In this document: piece by piece, positions 13,978 to 22,633 of the stretch
How positions within the stretch are numbered: position 1 is the stretch's first letter
How the letters are laid out: each line of letters opens with the position of its first letter
DNA from: a virus
IMG/VR virus record: IMGVR_UViG_3300035698_035315
Coordinates: 1 to 64,000 of that record
Length of the DNA: 64,000 bases
Direction: 5' to 3' (one strand)
Notes under the pieces: model-generated
Told to the model about the DNA's origin: nothing
Database searches by the model: none
What the model saw: the letters and a program-made list of their open reading frames with translations, nothing else
Translations under genes and position numbers: made by a program

Positions 13978-14517
13978 ATGAGACAAGTTCTACTATTGAA
14001 CAACGGGGGCGAAGTGCTCGATGTTGTTCCGTGGTCAAGAGCTATCTCTCTTGAGTGCCGGGGCAAGGTCAGGATTCAGGCGCTTTATGATGATGTTGAA
14101 ATCCGGTCAGGACAAGGTTCGTGGCAACTGCCAAGTATCATAATGTTGAACCGCTACATTAACATTCCTTTTGAGAAGCGTGTTTCCGTCAACAAGAGAA
14201 ATCTTTCGCTGCGAGACAATTTCACCTGTCAGTACTGTGGCGAACTTTTGACGTTAGGGTCAGCCACGATTGACCATATTATTCCCGTTAGTAGGGGCGG
14301 CAAGACAACATGGCGTAATGTTACTTTGTCTTGTAAGAAGTGCAATAATCGCAAGGATAATAGGACTCCTCAAGAGGCCAAGATGCACTTGCGGCGTAAG
14401 CCGTTTACGCCTACGCGAGAGCTTTTCTTTTTGGCTTACGTTCGGAAGCCAGGGTATGAATCTTGGAGACCTTTCTTCAAAAAGTCCATTCGTAGGCGTG
14501 AGGTCGGGCAGAACTAA
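13978..14517 (+). CDS. HNH endonuclease
   Basis: A 179-residue protein. The HNH nuclease core is at residues 84-128: C84-x-x-C87 (CQYC), the catalytic IDHIIPVSRGG (D99-H100), and C119-x-x-C122 with NNRKDNRTP. The N-terminal 75 residues (LLLNNGGEVLDVVPWSRAI) match a common stand-alone HNH family in bacteria and phages. It may be a free-standing homing nuclease or a DNA-processing enzyme. It has its own promoter motif, which suits a selfish gene. All catalytic residues are present. Confidence 0.9.
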   Translation: MRQVLLLNNGGEVLDVVPWSRAISLECRGKVRIQALYDDVEIRSGQGSWQLPSIIMLNRYINIPFEKRVSVNKRNLSLRDNFTCQYCGELLTLGSATIDHIIPVSRGGKTTWRNVTLSCKKCNNRKDNRTPQEAKMHLRRKPFTPTRELFFLAYVRKPGYESWRPFFKKSIRRREVGQN

Positions 14518-14551
14518 ATTGTCCACATTTTTGAGAATCAGATTTGTTAGC

Positions 14552-14623
14552 GCTGGCGTGGCTCAACGGTAGAGCACCTCTTTCGTAAAGAGGAGGTCGT
14601 GGGTTCGACTCCCACCGTCAGCT
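14552..14623 (+). tRNA. tRNA-Thr (CGT)
   Basis: The acceptor stem GCTGGCG pairs with CGTCAGC at 14616-14622 (one G-T). The anticodon stem CCTCT/AGAGG encloses TTCGTAA, with anticodon CGT at 14584-14586. The T-arm is GTGGG-TTCGACT-CCCAC. The discriminator is T and no CCA is encoded. Confidence 0.93.
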
Positions 14624-14667
14624 TGTTTTCAGGTTTTTGATGTTGTGATAATAGCAAGGGGCATACG

Positions 14668-15030
14668 ATGTATATTATTGGCAATGTGGTTTATGGTATT
14701 TCGTTGACGGAAGAGGTTGGCAAGGCTGCTGAAGAATGGAGGCCGGATGGCCTTGGTGTCTTGGCCAAAAAGGGCATCGTGACAACGCTGTATAGTGGTG
14801 CTGTTTGGCACACTGTTGGCTATTGTGGGATTTGCTTGGGGCGTTTCGATGAGTGCGATGGGGATGTTCTTATCAAGGCCGACGAGGGCGAAATGGAAGA
14901 GCTTTTCAGGTTTATCGTGACCGACGAACAACGAGCAAAAGCATCAGAAAAGATCGCCAAGTTGCCGGATGAAATTAAAGCAGTGATGCCAAAGGTTGGA
15001 ATCCATTTTGTGTTTTCAACTTCGTGTTGA
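14668..15030 (+). CDS. Hypothetical protein
   Basis: A 120-residue protein; ATG after AAGGGGCATACG. The N-terminus MYIIGNVVYGISLTEE, the central aromatic strand region (TTLYSGAVWHTVGYCGICLGRFDECD) and the helical tail (DEQRAKASEKIAKLPDEIKAVMP) recur in small phage proteins of unknown function. It lies between two tRNA genes. Confidence 0.65.
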   Translation: MYIIGNVVYGISLTEEVGKAAEEWRPDGLGVLAKKGIVTTLYSGAVWHTVGYCGICLGRFDECDGDVLIKADEGEMEELFRFIVTDEQRAKASEKIAKLPDEIKAVMPKVGIHFVFSTSC

Positions 15031-15048
15031 CGTTTTTTCAGAAATTGA

Positions 15049-15126
15049 GGAAAGGTGGCCGAAGGAGCACGTCTGGAAAGCGTATAGACGACGAAAGTTT
15101 CGTGGGTTTAAATCTCACTCTTTCCG
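15049..15126 (+). tRNA. tRNA-Ser (GGA)
   Basis: The acceptor stem GGAAAGG pairs with TCTTTCC at 15119-15125 (one G-T). The anticodon loop CTGGAAA gives GGA at 15075-15077, with a slightly weak anticodon stem (one mismatch at its base). It has a long variable arm (GACGACGAAAGTTTC) and a T-arm GTGGG-TTTAAAT-CTCAC. No CCA is encoded. Confidence 0.82.
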
Positions 15127-15317
15127 TCAGCAAGGTATTTTCGAGAAGGGATTGCTGGACGGTGAACTTATTGACGATTTGTGGTTTTGCGGTATAAAAG
15201 TCAAATCCATCTTGACTACAAATACGGTTATCCGAACGCCTGAACATTTGCTGTTACTCAGAGGCGTCATAGAAAACTGCGAAAAAGTGACGATTTTTGA
15301 GAAACTTTTTGAGCTAT

Positions 15318-15328
15318 GGTGATATAAA
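15318..15328 (+). promoter_or_regulatory. Promoter: GGTGATATAAA
   Basis: A near-perfect copy of the recurring motif with TTTTTG seven bases upstream. The downstream leader (15355-15400) holds a short tandem repeat (AACTGCCGGTAT/AACTGCCGGCAC) before the gene at 15411. The stretch 15127-15317 before it holds no gene I can support. Confidence 0.5.
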
Positions 15329-15410
15329 GGTGGTTGATAAAAGAGTTTTGAGTGGAGATTGTCGGTATAACTGCCGGTATAACTGCCGGCACAACTGAAG
15401 GAGAGAAATA

Positions 15411-15605
15411 ATGAACAAGCAACAGATGAGTGACCTTGAAGACCGCGTGGTTTTCTGGCGACACAATCAGCAAGCAAATGAGGAGGCGAAGGCACTGCTG
15501 GAGCAGGTCTTGGGTAGCGAGTCGGGGACGGACATTCTCGTAAAGCTTGTTGAGCGTTTGGCTCTTGTCTCCAAAGAGGTAGAGCGTGATGGAGCAGCTC
15601 TTTAA
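15411..15605 (+). CDS. Hypothetical small helical protein
   Basis: A 64-residue, almost fully helical acidic protein (NEEAKALLEQVLG, DILVKLVERLALVSKEVE). ATG after GAAGGAGAGA. It is followed directly by a strong terminator, so it forms a one-gene unit from the promoter at 15318. It is not recognised. Confidence 0.65.
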   Translation: MNKQQMSDLEDRVVFWRHNQQANEEAKALLEQVLGSESGTDILVKLVERLALVSKEVERDGAAL

Positions 15606-15613
15606 TTGACAAC

Positions 15614-15640
15614 TCCGGCGCCCCGAAGGGCGCCGGATTT
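15614..15640 (+). terminator. Rho-independent terminator
   Basis: A perfect 10-bp GC-rich stem (TCCGGCGCCC/GGGCGCCGGA) with a CGAA loop is followed by TTT. It closes the unit ending with the gene at 15411. Confidence 0.85.
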
Positions 15641-15775
15641 CTCAACATCGAATTCTCTGTTGGGGTCAATTTTTTGACAATGTGATAAGGAAAAGTGACG
15701 TTGTGGAAGAAGGCGTGACTTGTGTAGAGCTAATTGGTTGTCTTTTGGCTAGTGACATCATAGAAGGGAGCAGTA

Positions 15776-15922
15776 ATGGATAACGGGAAGCAACTTGGCA
15801 AAGATGAGGTAATGGTTTCTTCTAAGAGTCAACGCAAGAAGGAGAAGGACAAGAAGAAACGAAAAATGGGAAGGGCTTCTCTTGCTTTCAATAGAAAACG
15901 AGCACGTCAGAAGAAGAAATAG
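15776..15922 (+). CDS. Small, very basic protein
   Basis: A 48-residue frame with GGGAGCAGTA before the ATG. The product is rich in Lys and Arg (KSQRKKEKDKKKRKMGR, then FNRKRARQKKK). It resembles the basic mini-protein at 10396 in composition only. A promoter-like TTGACAATGTGATAAGG precedes it at about 15674. It probably binds nucleic acid. It ends seven bases before tRNA-Ser. Confidence 0.5.
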   Translation: MDNGKQLGKDEVMVSSKSQRKKEKDKKKRKMGRASLAFNRKRARQKKK

Positions 15923-15928
15923 AGAATT

Positions 15929-16025
15929 GGATAGGTGGCTGAGTTTGGTCTAAGGCTCTGGTTTCGAAAATCAGTAGGCGGTGTCAAACACTGTCTCGTG
16001 GGTTCAAATCCCACCCTATCCGCCA
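15929..16025 (+). tRNA. tRNA-Ser (CGA), copy 2, with encoded CCA
   Basis: Same structure as the gene at 4425, with one visible difference in the D-stem (GCTGAG). The discriminator G16022 is followed by CCA at 16023-16025, the only intact tRNA here with an encoded 3' CCA. The near identity of the two copies points to a recent duplication or exchange. Confidence 0.92.
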
Positions 16026-16180
16026 ATGGAACAATGACGAATCCTGAATTAAGATAATGCCCCGCTCTTGGTATTTACATCAGAACCGCTTAGAATTCTG
16101 CCAGACGCACATTCTCGCCTTACTAAATGTCTTGTCTTATTGACGAGTTTTGCAAACTTGTCTATTTGTACGTCGAATTT

Positions 16181-16200
16181 TGTCACAATTTTCTTATAGT
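16181..16200 (+). promoter_or_regulatory. Candidate late promoter (CACAATTTTCTTATAG), in a gene-free stretch
   Basis: The interval 16026-16332 has no gene. The only structure seen is this motif, whose ACAATTxTxTTATA core recurs before other putative late units at 26856, 39847 and 56564. It lies 133 bases before the first gene of the helicase operon. The assignment rests on recurrence only. Confidence 0.35.
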
Positions 16201-16332
16201 TGGCCTTATGGGGTAGGGTTGGCCCGATTCACGTGAGAGTTGGGTCTGGATATTTAGCTATATTTTTTTGATATTTGCATCTTAGTGAGGGGATAGCAAT
16301 GCGCATTAGATTTTGAAAAGGGGATTTTGATA

Positions 16333-16725
16333 GTGAACAGGAAAAGGTTAGCGAAGGAATTTGTTGAAGTTGCAAAGTTGTTATTAGCTACGGATGAGAT
16401 TGACGAAGAACAGGATTACATTACGCTTGACGAGATGGAGAATATATGTGCATCTTGTGCCGAGAAGATGCGCGAATCAGGCATTGAGAGAGTAAGCAAA
16501 TCAATTTTAGAAGGCAATGAGAAGGAAGCGGCGAAATGGGAAGGTCCGTATCCCAAGGGTTGGACTAAAGAAAGTCTCAAGAAGTATTGGAACACATTAG
16601 TTGGCGATTTGAAACACAAAGTTAGCGCCTGTATGCGACGCATGGAGGGGAAGGTAAGTGACCCAGGGGGTTTTTGCGCTGCATTAGCAGACCGTGTTGA
16701 TCCAGGTTGGCGTTCGCGTGTTTAA
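16333..16725 (+). CDS. Head-type protein with KRxAxELxxLAK N-terminal module
   Basis: A 130-residue protein starting at GTG 16333 after AAGGGG. The N-terminal helix (NRKRLAKEFVEVAKLLL) belongs to the shared N-terminal module of this phage. The middle (DYITLDEMENICASCAEKMRESGIERVSKS, read in two parts) matches a segment of the protein at 59683 (DYLTFEEVKVLC...SCADKMKEAG), so they are paralogues. The C-terminus has a CMRRM...DPGGFCAAL pattern, again mirrored at 59683. It heads the operon with the SNF2-type helicase, and is probably a virion protein. Confidence 0.7.
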   Translation: MNRKRLAKEFVEVAKLLLATDEIDEEQDYITLDEMENICASCAEKMRESGIERVSKSILEGNEKEAAKWEGPYPKGWTKESLKKYWNTLVGDLKHKVSACMRRMEGKVSDPGGFCAALADRVDPGWRSRV

Positions 16726-16757
16726 TATCGTGAAACTCGTAAAAAGTTAGAGGCAAG

Positions 16758-19700
16758 ATGAAAAATATCGTACAACCTAAGCTTTTGACGTTGGCGCGCC
16801 AGGTAAATCCGTTCTATTTTAGATTCATCAAGAACTATTCTGACTTTTATGAGTTCATATCGGAATTATTGGAAGGCAAGTTTGATGGCGATCCAGTAGT
16901 CGCTTTTGAAGAATGGTATGAGACATTTTTGGGTTTGAAGCCCAAGATAAAGAAAATTGTTGGCAATGAATCATACATTCAATTCAACAAATGGATGAGT
17001 AGGATTATTCGTAACAAAGAAATGTTGAATTTAGAATATCGCAAGTTGGCTTCTAAGGCAGTATTTCGCGCCGCCATGAAGCGAGCTACTTTTGTATATG
17101 TAGCGATGGTTGAAAAAGTATTGGATATGGTATTAGAAGGCAGTGATATTTTCTATGTTAGTCGTATTCGTAAAATCAAGAGTATTCCTATCAATCGTTT
17201 TCGCAAGAAATCTAAGGAAGAAACAGAACTTGAGCAAAAGGATTTGAGAATAAAAGAGGAGTTAGACAAGGTTGCTCAATTGCGTCGCGAGAACGAGGCA
17301 CTGGCAGAAATGAAAGCTGCCGACAATGATCACATATTAGAGCGTGCTCGTATAATGGGCGAAGTTGTGCAAATAGGCATGCGTCCTGAAGATGCTGATG
17401 CGATGAATGAAATCACTTCTGATTTAAGTGTCAAGAAAGACGAACTTACTGAAGAATTATCTAAACGTAGGTCTGTCATTAAGAAAGCTCAAAGGTTACG
17501 CAATAAGGCAATGAAGGCTGGTAATGAAGAAGTTGCCAATATATTGAACAATACGATAATGACTGACAAGGCTGATATTGAAGGTGAGTTTGGCGGCCCA
17601 TGGTTTGATGAAGAGGGTGATTCAGGGACATGGGAAGCGGTACGGGAGTTTATTAGAGTTCCTGGCATGACGGCTTCTGCAACAGGCGTAAAAGGCTTCA
17701 AAAACATGCTTGGTGGTTGGAGCATTCGTGGTATTGGCAGTGACCTAGAACATGTATATCGGGTTTTATCGACTGAAAAAGGAAATGTCAAGGGTCGTGA
17801 TCCTGGGGCACACATTTCAGGCAAATTATATTTAGAAGGTGGTAACTTATCAGGTTGGCTTAAAATAGACAAGAGCAAATTGACCATAGGTGAAGGCACT
17901 ATGGGTGGTGAAAGATTACGTCAACAGCTTGTTGATATTAAGAGCGAGATGAATGAGGTAAAAGACGGTTTTGATAGATATATGTATACCAAAGAAGGCG
18001 AGGTAGTTCCCGCCAATGAGTGGATGAAAAAGAAAGTAGCAGAGAATCGTGAAAAATCAGGCTTGAATAACATTCACAAAATTGACAAGTATATCAAATC
18101 TCACGAGGACCAGATGGTTCCGTCAGCGGATATAGACAAAGCAATTGAAGAGGGCACTCAAATAGAGTGGTTTGCTCTTAGTGATGAAAAAGTGCCGGAC
18201 AATGTAGCTTTGACAAGAATGTTTCCTGCTGTGAATATGGATGGACAATCTATTGTAGCTGATGGCATTTTCAAGGGTGTTCCGCTTGATTTATTGATCA
18301 ATCAGGCTGATAGATTCATCAAAGGCACATCGTATTCTGTAGATGATGATGGTTCTATTCGTCCTATGGAACTACATACAGATAATGGCGAATTGGATTA
18401 TCTTGTTCAGTGCGAGCCTCATGTATCAGTAACATCAAAAAACGAATTGATGTTAGTGTTACCAAAGTCGAAAACGGTCATCAAAAAGGGACCGAAGCGT
18501 ATGGAATTAACCCCTGCGTTTCAGGTTGTTAAAGAATTATCGGAGTATAGTTCCACTGTTAGAACGGTTGTTCGTCCAGGTTCTGAAGAAGAGAAGCGTG
18601 TGCGAACCGTTATGCCGATTTCCACGTTTATCGTTTCACCGCAAGATTTAGATGACATTCGTAATAGAATAGGTTCTCTCACAATGACTGCTGCTGCTGC
18701 TAAGATAATGCAGGAGTATTATGAGATGCGGAAAAATCTAAGCAAATCATTATTAGAAAATGAATACGGCGATATCACTCCTGAATCTATTCCCGGTTTC
18801 AAGCAAACTTATTTGAACGCAGATGGTGATTCCAAACCAGTAGAGTTTAGGTCGTTCCAGAAGAAGGCGATTAGTTATTTAACTTCCCGAGGAAATGGCT
18901 TATGCGGTTTAGATACCGGACTCGGTAAGAGTGTGGTTTCCATTGGGACATTGCTCACGTGGATAGATGATGGCACGTTGAAAGAAAGTGGTAAGAATGG
19001 TAGGGCTTTGTATGTTGTTCCAGCTTCCCTTAGAGGCAATATCCCTGCTGAGGTAAGGAAGTTCTGTGAGAATCCAGATGAGATTCTCGACCAGGTTGAC
19101 ATAGTAAGCTATGATGAGTTTCGTCGAACAGACAATAGTGAAATTGAGTCGTATGGGGCGGTTTTCTTTGATGAAGCTCAGGAAATGAAAAACGCTACTG
19201 GTAAGGGTGCATCTAGGGTTGCCAATAAGGCGTTAAAACTCAATCATCCTCACAAGGTTTTATTGACGGCTTCCGTGCTTGAAAAATCGCCGGCTGATTT
19301 GTACAATTTGGTTATGATTTCTGACAATCTTTACAATGTGGATGAGGCAGAGGCATCTAAACAGCGCAGCAGATTTTTGAACGAGACGTGTGAGACTGTA
19401 GGTGGTCGTGCCGTTGGTGTTAAAAATAGTGAAGGTGCTATAGCTCGAATGCGTGATTGGGTAAAAACAAATTGTTTATATGTTGACAAACAGCAAGTTG
19501 CTGAGGAAATAGATTTACCACCCGTTACTCCTCCTGATGAGCAATCAGTGTCGATAAGTATGTCTCCTAAAGTAATAGAAATGTACAAATCGGTTTCATC
19601 TGAGATAACAGAAACAATAACTCGGATGAAAGAGAAGTATAAGAACAAGCGCTTATCCATGGGTGATGTTAACCGCGAGATGGCTCGTGGTAACATAATG

Positions 19701-20702
19701 GGTGCTATAATAAGGTTACGTGAGATTAGCAATGATCCTGAATTGTATTTAAGAAAGCATAAGATGCGTGAACTTGCGCTGGAGATGTTTGGGAAAAACA
19801 TCAAAAAGGGTGATAAATTAACTTCATTTGAGCGTGAAGAGCTTGATGCTGCGGTTGATAATGCTGTTCCTTCTATACCAAATCCCAAATTAGACAGGTG
19901 TATTGAAAGCACAAAGAGCAAGGTTGCTCAAGGCAAGCGAGTTGTAGCTTGGACAGACCAGCCTACTTTTGCCTTAAAGGCTGGTACAGAATTAGCAAAA
20001 GAGTTTCCAGGAAAACGTATAGCAGTTTGTTTATCGGATCATATTGAGGTGTATACGCCTGAAGGTGATGTTGCAGATTATGCTGGTTCTACAAAGGGCA
20101 AGTTTTGTGTTCCTGTAGAGGTTGTAGGTTGGAAGAGTTGTGGTGGCAAGTATACTTTTCGCCCGTCGTCAAAATATGTTTATCCAAATGGCGAATCAGT
20201 TCCGAAGCAGCAATGGCAGAAATATGTAATGGATTATGTTTTAGCACCTAATCCAAACATTGCAGTTGTTGTGTTGACTTCGGCGTATGCAACAGGACAC
20301 AATTTACAATGGTGTTCTTCTGTTATTCATTTGGACAGAGACAATTGGAATAATGAGGTAATGAAGCAGCGGACGGCTCGTTGTTGGCGTCAGGGTCAAA
20401 AAGAGCCTGTTGAAGTTGAGATTTTAGATGCTACAATTCCCGGTGGTGGTGAAGAAGAAAACACTACTATCAACGAGGTTCAGCGTTGGATGATGGAAAT
20501 AGAGGAGGATTTATTTGATAAGGTTATTAGGCAAAGTGTAGGTGGCATTTTCAACAGTGCCCATGTTCAATTTGGTACAGCCCAAAAAGTGATTAGTGAG
20601 AGACAGCAGGAAATTGATCTTCGTGACTTAACTTATGTTTTGGACCCAAGTGTAGCGGCAGAAGCCAATTTACCAGGCGTTAGTTTGCCAGTTCAGGAGT
20701 AA
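16758..20702 (+). CDS. Giant SNF2-type helicase with a large novel N-terminal region
   Basis: A 1314-residue protein. The SNF2 ATPase occupies about 695-1250: FRSFQKKAISYL (Q-like region), motif I GLDTGLGKS (about 715), VVPASLRGN, motif II FFDEAQEMKN (DEAQ box, about 804), motif III LLTAS (about 835), and motifs V-VI ATGHNLQW...QRTARCWRQGQ (about 1180-1210). The first 690 residues match nothing I recognise; they include a coiled coil (about 150-260) and beta-rich stretches. Large helicases of this kind in other big phages can be packaged and injected. Co-transcription with head-type proteins supports a virion role here, by inference. The start has a weak site (AGAGGCAAG). Confidence 0.88.
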   Translation: MKNIVQPKLLTLARQVNPFYFRFIKNYSDFYEFISELLEGKFDGDPVVAFEEWYETFLGLKPKIKKIVGNESYIQFNKWMSRIIRNKEMLNLEYRKLASKAVFRAAMKRATFVYVAMVEKVLDMVLEGSDIFYVSRIRKIKSIPINRFRKKSKEETELEQKDLRIKEELDKVAQLRRENEALAEMKAADNDHILERARIMGEVVQIGMRPEDADAMNEITSDLSVKKDELTEELSKRRSVIKKAQRLRNKAMKAGNEEVANILNNTIMTDKADIEGEFGGPWFDEEGDSGTWEAVREFIRVPGMTASATGVKGFKNMLGGWSIRGIGSDLEHVYRVLSTEKGNVKGRDPGAHISGKLYLEGGNLSGWLKIDKSKLTIGEGTMGGERLRQQLVDIKSEMNEVKDGFDRYMYTKEGEVVPANEWMKKKVAENREKSGLNNIHKIDKYIKSHEDQMVPSADIDKAIEEGTQIEWFALSDEKVPDNVALTRMFPAVNMDGQSIVADGIFKGVPLDLLINQADRFIKGTSYSVDDDGSIRPMELHTDNGELDYLVQCEPHVSVTSKNELMLVLPKSKTVIKKGPKRMELTPAFQVVKELSEYSSTVRTVVRPGSEEEKRVRTVMPISTFIVSPQDLDDIRNRIGSLTMTAAAAKIMQEYYEMRKNLSKSLLENEYGDITPESIPGFKQTYLNADGDSKPVEFRSFQKKAISYLTSRGNGLCGLDTGLGKSVVSIGTLLTWIDDGTLKESGKNGRALYVVPASLRGNIPAEVRKFCENPDEILDQVDIVSYDEFRRTDNSEIESYGAVFFDEAQEMKNATGKGASRVANKALKLNHPHKVLLTASVLEKSPADLYNLVMISDNLYNVDEAEASKQRSRFLNETCETVGGRAVGVKNSEGAIARMRDWVKTNCLYVDKQQVAEEIDLPPVTPPDEQSVSISMSPKVIEMYKSVSSEITETITRMKEKYKNKRLSMGDVNREMARGNIMGAIIRLREISNDPELYLRKHKMRELALEMFGKNIKKGDKLTSFEREELDAAVDNAVPSIPNPKLDRCIESTKSKVAQGKRVVAWTDQPTFALKAGTELAKEFPGKRIAVCLSDHIEVYTPEGDVADYAGSTKGKFCVPVEVVGWKSCGGKYTFRPSSKYVYPNGESVPKQQWQKYVMDYVLAPNPNIAVVVLTSAYATGHNLQWCSSVIHLDRDNWNNEVMKQRTARCWRQGQKEPVEVEILDATIPGGGEEENTTINEVQRWMMEIEEDLFDKVIRQSVGGIFNSAHVQFGTAQKVISERQQEIDLRDLTYVLDPSVAAEANLPGVSLPVQE

Positions 20703-20706
20703 TGGA

Positions 20707-20973
20707 ATGAATGATAAACTGAAGCCATACTTTGTAGACATTTATCGTAAAAGTCCTTGCAATTTGATAACAGTCGTGGCTGGTTGTAATACAATGTCTT
20801 TTGTAGAGGATTTGAAGCAAGATGGGCTTGATAATGATGAAATAGAAGATTTTTTCATAGAACTTAGCAAGGTATGTCTTGATAGAGATGTAACTTTGCC
20901 GATTAGTGGTTATATGAATATGGTTAGTTTTGCTGCTGGTAATGGATTGCTTGAAAGTTTCAAATCAAAATGA
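20707..20973 (+). CDS. Hypothetical small acidic protein
   Basis: An 88-residue protein; the start overlaps the end of the helicase gene region, with CAGGAGTAATGGA as ribosome site, and its end overlaps the next gene by four bases. It has two short helices (FVEDLKQDGLDNDEIEDFFIELSKV) and no motif. Tight coupling suggests that it works with the helicase or the ferritin-like protein. Confidence 0.65.
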   Translation: MNDKLKPYFVDIYRKSPCNLITVVAGCNTMSFVEDLKQDGLDNDEIEDFFIELSKVCLDRDVTLPISGYMNMVSFAAGNGLLESFKSK

Positions 20974-21950
20974 AAAAAACTGCTGAATTCATCAGCCCAT
21001 TTACTGGTGTTTTACCTTATGGCAAGACTCATGCAATGACTCCTCGTGAGCTTGAGCGTGCTATTAGGCAAAGTCTTGCTGCTGAAGAAGAGGCGGTTCA
21101 TTTGTATGAGGCGATTGCAGATGCTTCAGCAAATGAGTTTGTAAGTAAGGTGATGCAGGATGTAGCTGATGAGGAGAAGGTTCACGCTGGCGAGTTTCAA
21201 CGGCTTTTAGACATACTTGCCCCACAAGAGGAGAAGTTTATCTCCGAGGGCAAAGAAGAGGTTGACGAAATGGCTGAAAAAAAGGGAGTATTTGGAATGG
21301 ATGAGAAAAGAGTAGCGAGTGAACTAGTCAAGTTGGCTAAACAAATAGTATCAAATCAACCTACAAACAGGCGAGCAAATGTTAGACAAAGGACAGCAAT
21401 TGATTTGAAACGTGATTTGGATACCAATGAAGAAGGCATTGCGGATATGATTTATGGGTGTTTGAAAGATATTGATAAGGATTTTCTTTCTGTTGAGGTT
21501 AAGGCAGAGGAAACAGATAGAGGTTGGCGTTGGGATGATTGGCAGGTTGACGAGTATGGGGTAGAATTTTCATGTGATAGTGTGAAAACTTTCAGACTTG
21601 ATAAAGTGATGCGTTTGTTTTCGCAAGAAAGTTTTGAAATAACTCATGATGGCGAGTTGATACCTGTTGATGAATTACTCAACAAAAAAACAATTGCTCA
21701 ATTCAACAAGATATTGAGCAAGCCACGTGAGGCTGATGAGGACGGTTTTTATATTTGTGATGATGATGTGGAAGATTGTACTGGTAAAATTGACAGCGAT
21801 GCCATATATGTTATTTGGTCAGCTAAGATTTCTGGCAATAAATTCGTTCTCAATGTTAAACCTGTTCCTTCTGAATGGAGGGAACTAGAAGAACAGTTGT
21901 TGGAGTGGGCAACAGAGGTTGAAATTGAACGTTGTGAACCATCTTTGTGA
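20970..21950 (+). CDS. Ferritin-like domain fused to a KRVAxELVKLAK-module protein
   Basis: A 326-residue protein in two parts. Residues 25-85 form a ferritin/rubrerythrin-like helical pair with metal-type residues (LAAEEEAVHLYEAIA at 37-51, VADEEKVHAGEF at 65-76), like the ferritin-like proteins found in phage head operons and encapsulin cargo. At residue 110 a second methionine opens the shared N-terminal module (DEKRVASELVKLAKQIV), followed by about 200 residues of unknown mixed alpha/beta fold. The internal ATG at 21297 has its own ribosome site, AGGGAG at 21283-21288. So the ORF may be a fusion of two genes, or may yield a second, shorter protein. Confidence 0.75.
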   Translation: MKKTAEFISPFTGVLPYGKTHAMTPRELERAIRQSLAAEEEAVHLYEAIADASANEFVSKVMQDVADEEKVHAGEFQRLLDILAPQEEKFISEGKEEVDEMAEKKGVFGMDEKRVASELVKLAKQIVSNQPTNRRANVRQRTAIDLKRDLDTNEEGIADMIYGCLKDIDKDFLSVEVKAEETDRGWRWDDWQVDEYGVEFSCDSVKTFRLDKVMRLFSQESFEITHDGELIPVDELLNKKTIAQFNKILSKPREADEDGFYICDDDVEDCTGKIDSDAIYVIWSAKISGNKFVLNVKPVPSEWRELEEQLLEWATEVEIERCEPSL

Positions 21951-21988
21951 GAAACTTGACACATGTCCGTTTGTAGAAAGGAAAAACT

Positions 21989-22393
21989 GTGAACAGGAAA
22001 AGAGTAGCAAGAGAGCTTTTGAAGTTAGCACGTGAACTACAGGCAATGCCAATGTTGGTTCATGAAACGGTTGTAAAGCAAAGATTGCCAATTGCTGACA
22101 AGTTACGTGCTGCTTGCGGTATTCAGGAAAGAATCAGGCCCACATTTAGTCGTTATATGACATTCAAGAATGAGCGAAGCAACAAGTTTCATTATTTTGC
22201 TGTTTATAAGAATCCTGATGATCCAGAAGAGTACATTGGCGGCAATGCCTGGGGTCGTATTGGTTACATGAAGACTGGCAGAGCAATGGAATTAGCTCGT
22301 GGGGATAGGGCTTCTGTGATAAAGGCTGTTGAAAGCAAGATAAAGAAGAAGTTGTCAAAGGGTTATGAGTTTGATACATATTCTGCAAGGTAG
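21989..22393 (+). CDS. KRVAxELLKLAR-module protein
   Basis: A 134-residue protein starting at GTG 21989 after AAAGGAAAAACT. It opens with the shared module (NRKRVARELLKLARELQ). The remainder (RYMTFKNERSNKFHYFAVYKN and a NAWGRIGYMKTGRAMELA stretch) resembles a WGR-like or DNA-associated small domain, which is uncertain. It is the last gene before a strong terminator. A virion or head role is inferred from the module and operon. Confidence 0.65.
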   Translation: MNRKRVARELLKLARELQAMPMLVHETVVKQRLPIADKLRAACGIQERIRPTFSRYMTFKNERSNKFHYFAVYKNPDDPEEYIGGNAWGRIGYMKTGRAMELARGDRASVIKAVESKIKKKLSKGYEFDTYSAR

Positions 22394-22447
22394 TATCACA
22401 AATTAACCAAGCGACATCACTCCCTAGATGTACGTTTGGATAGATGG

Positions 22448-22488
22448 ACCCCGGCTTTTGTTCCCCCTCAAGCCGGGGTTCTATTTTT
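22448..22488 (+). terminator. Rho-independent terminator
   Basis: A 10-bp stem ACCCCGGCTT/AAGCCGGGGT (22448-22457 with 22470-22479) is followed by TCTATTTTT. It ends the helicase operon. Confidence 0.88.
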
Positions 22489-22578
22489 GTGTCTTGTTTG
22501 CGCCGTAGATTTGTTTTGCAATATTCTGGTCGGAGTTTTTTGGCCAGAGCATTTTTTTGTACAGAATTAGGCTCCAAT

Positions 22579-22598
22579 TTGATATAATGTTGATATAG
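22579..22598 (+). promoter_or_regulatory. Double promoter motif (TTGATATAAT, GTTGATATAG)
   Basis: Two adjacent copies of the TGATATAAT-type motif precede the glycosyltransferase gene by 36-55 bases. Between motif and gene is a duplicated GAGAGGAGTTTGA/AAGAGGAGTTTGA ribosome-site region. Confidence 0.5.
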
Positions 22599-22633
22599 TA
22601 TGCGAGAGGAGTTTGAGTGCAAGAGGAGTTTGA

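Noticed and set aside
14996-15322. 108-residue plus-strand frame covering tRNA-Ser(GGA)
   Set aside because: It runs through the tRNA gene and the end of the previous gene, and has no start with a ribosome site after the tRNA. Not supported as a gene.
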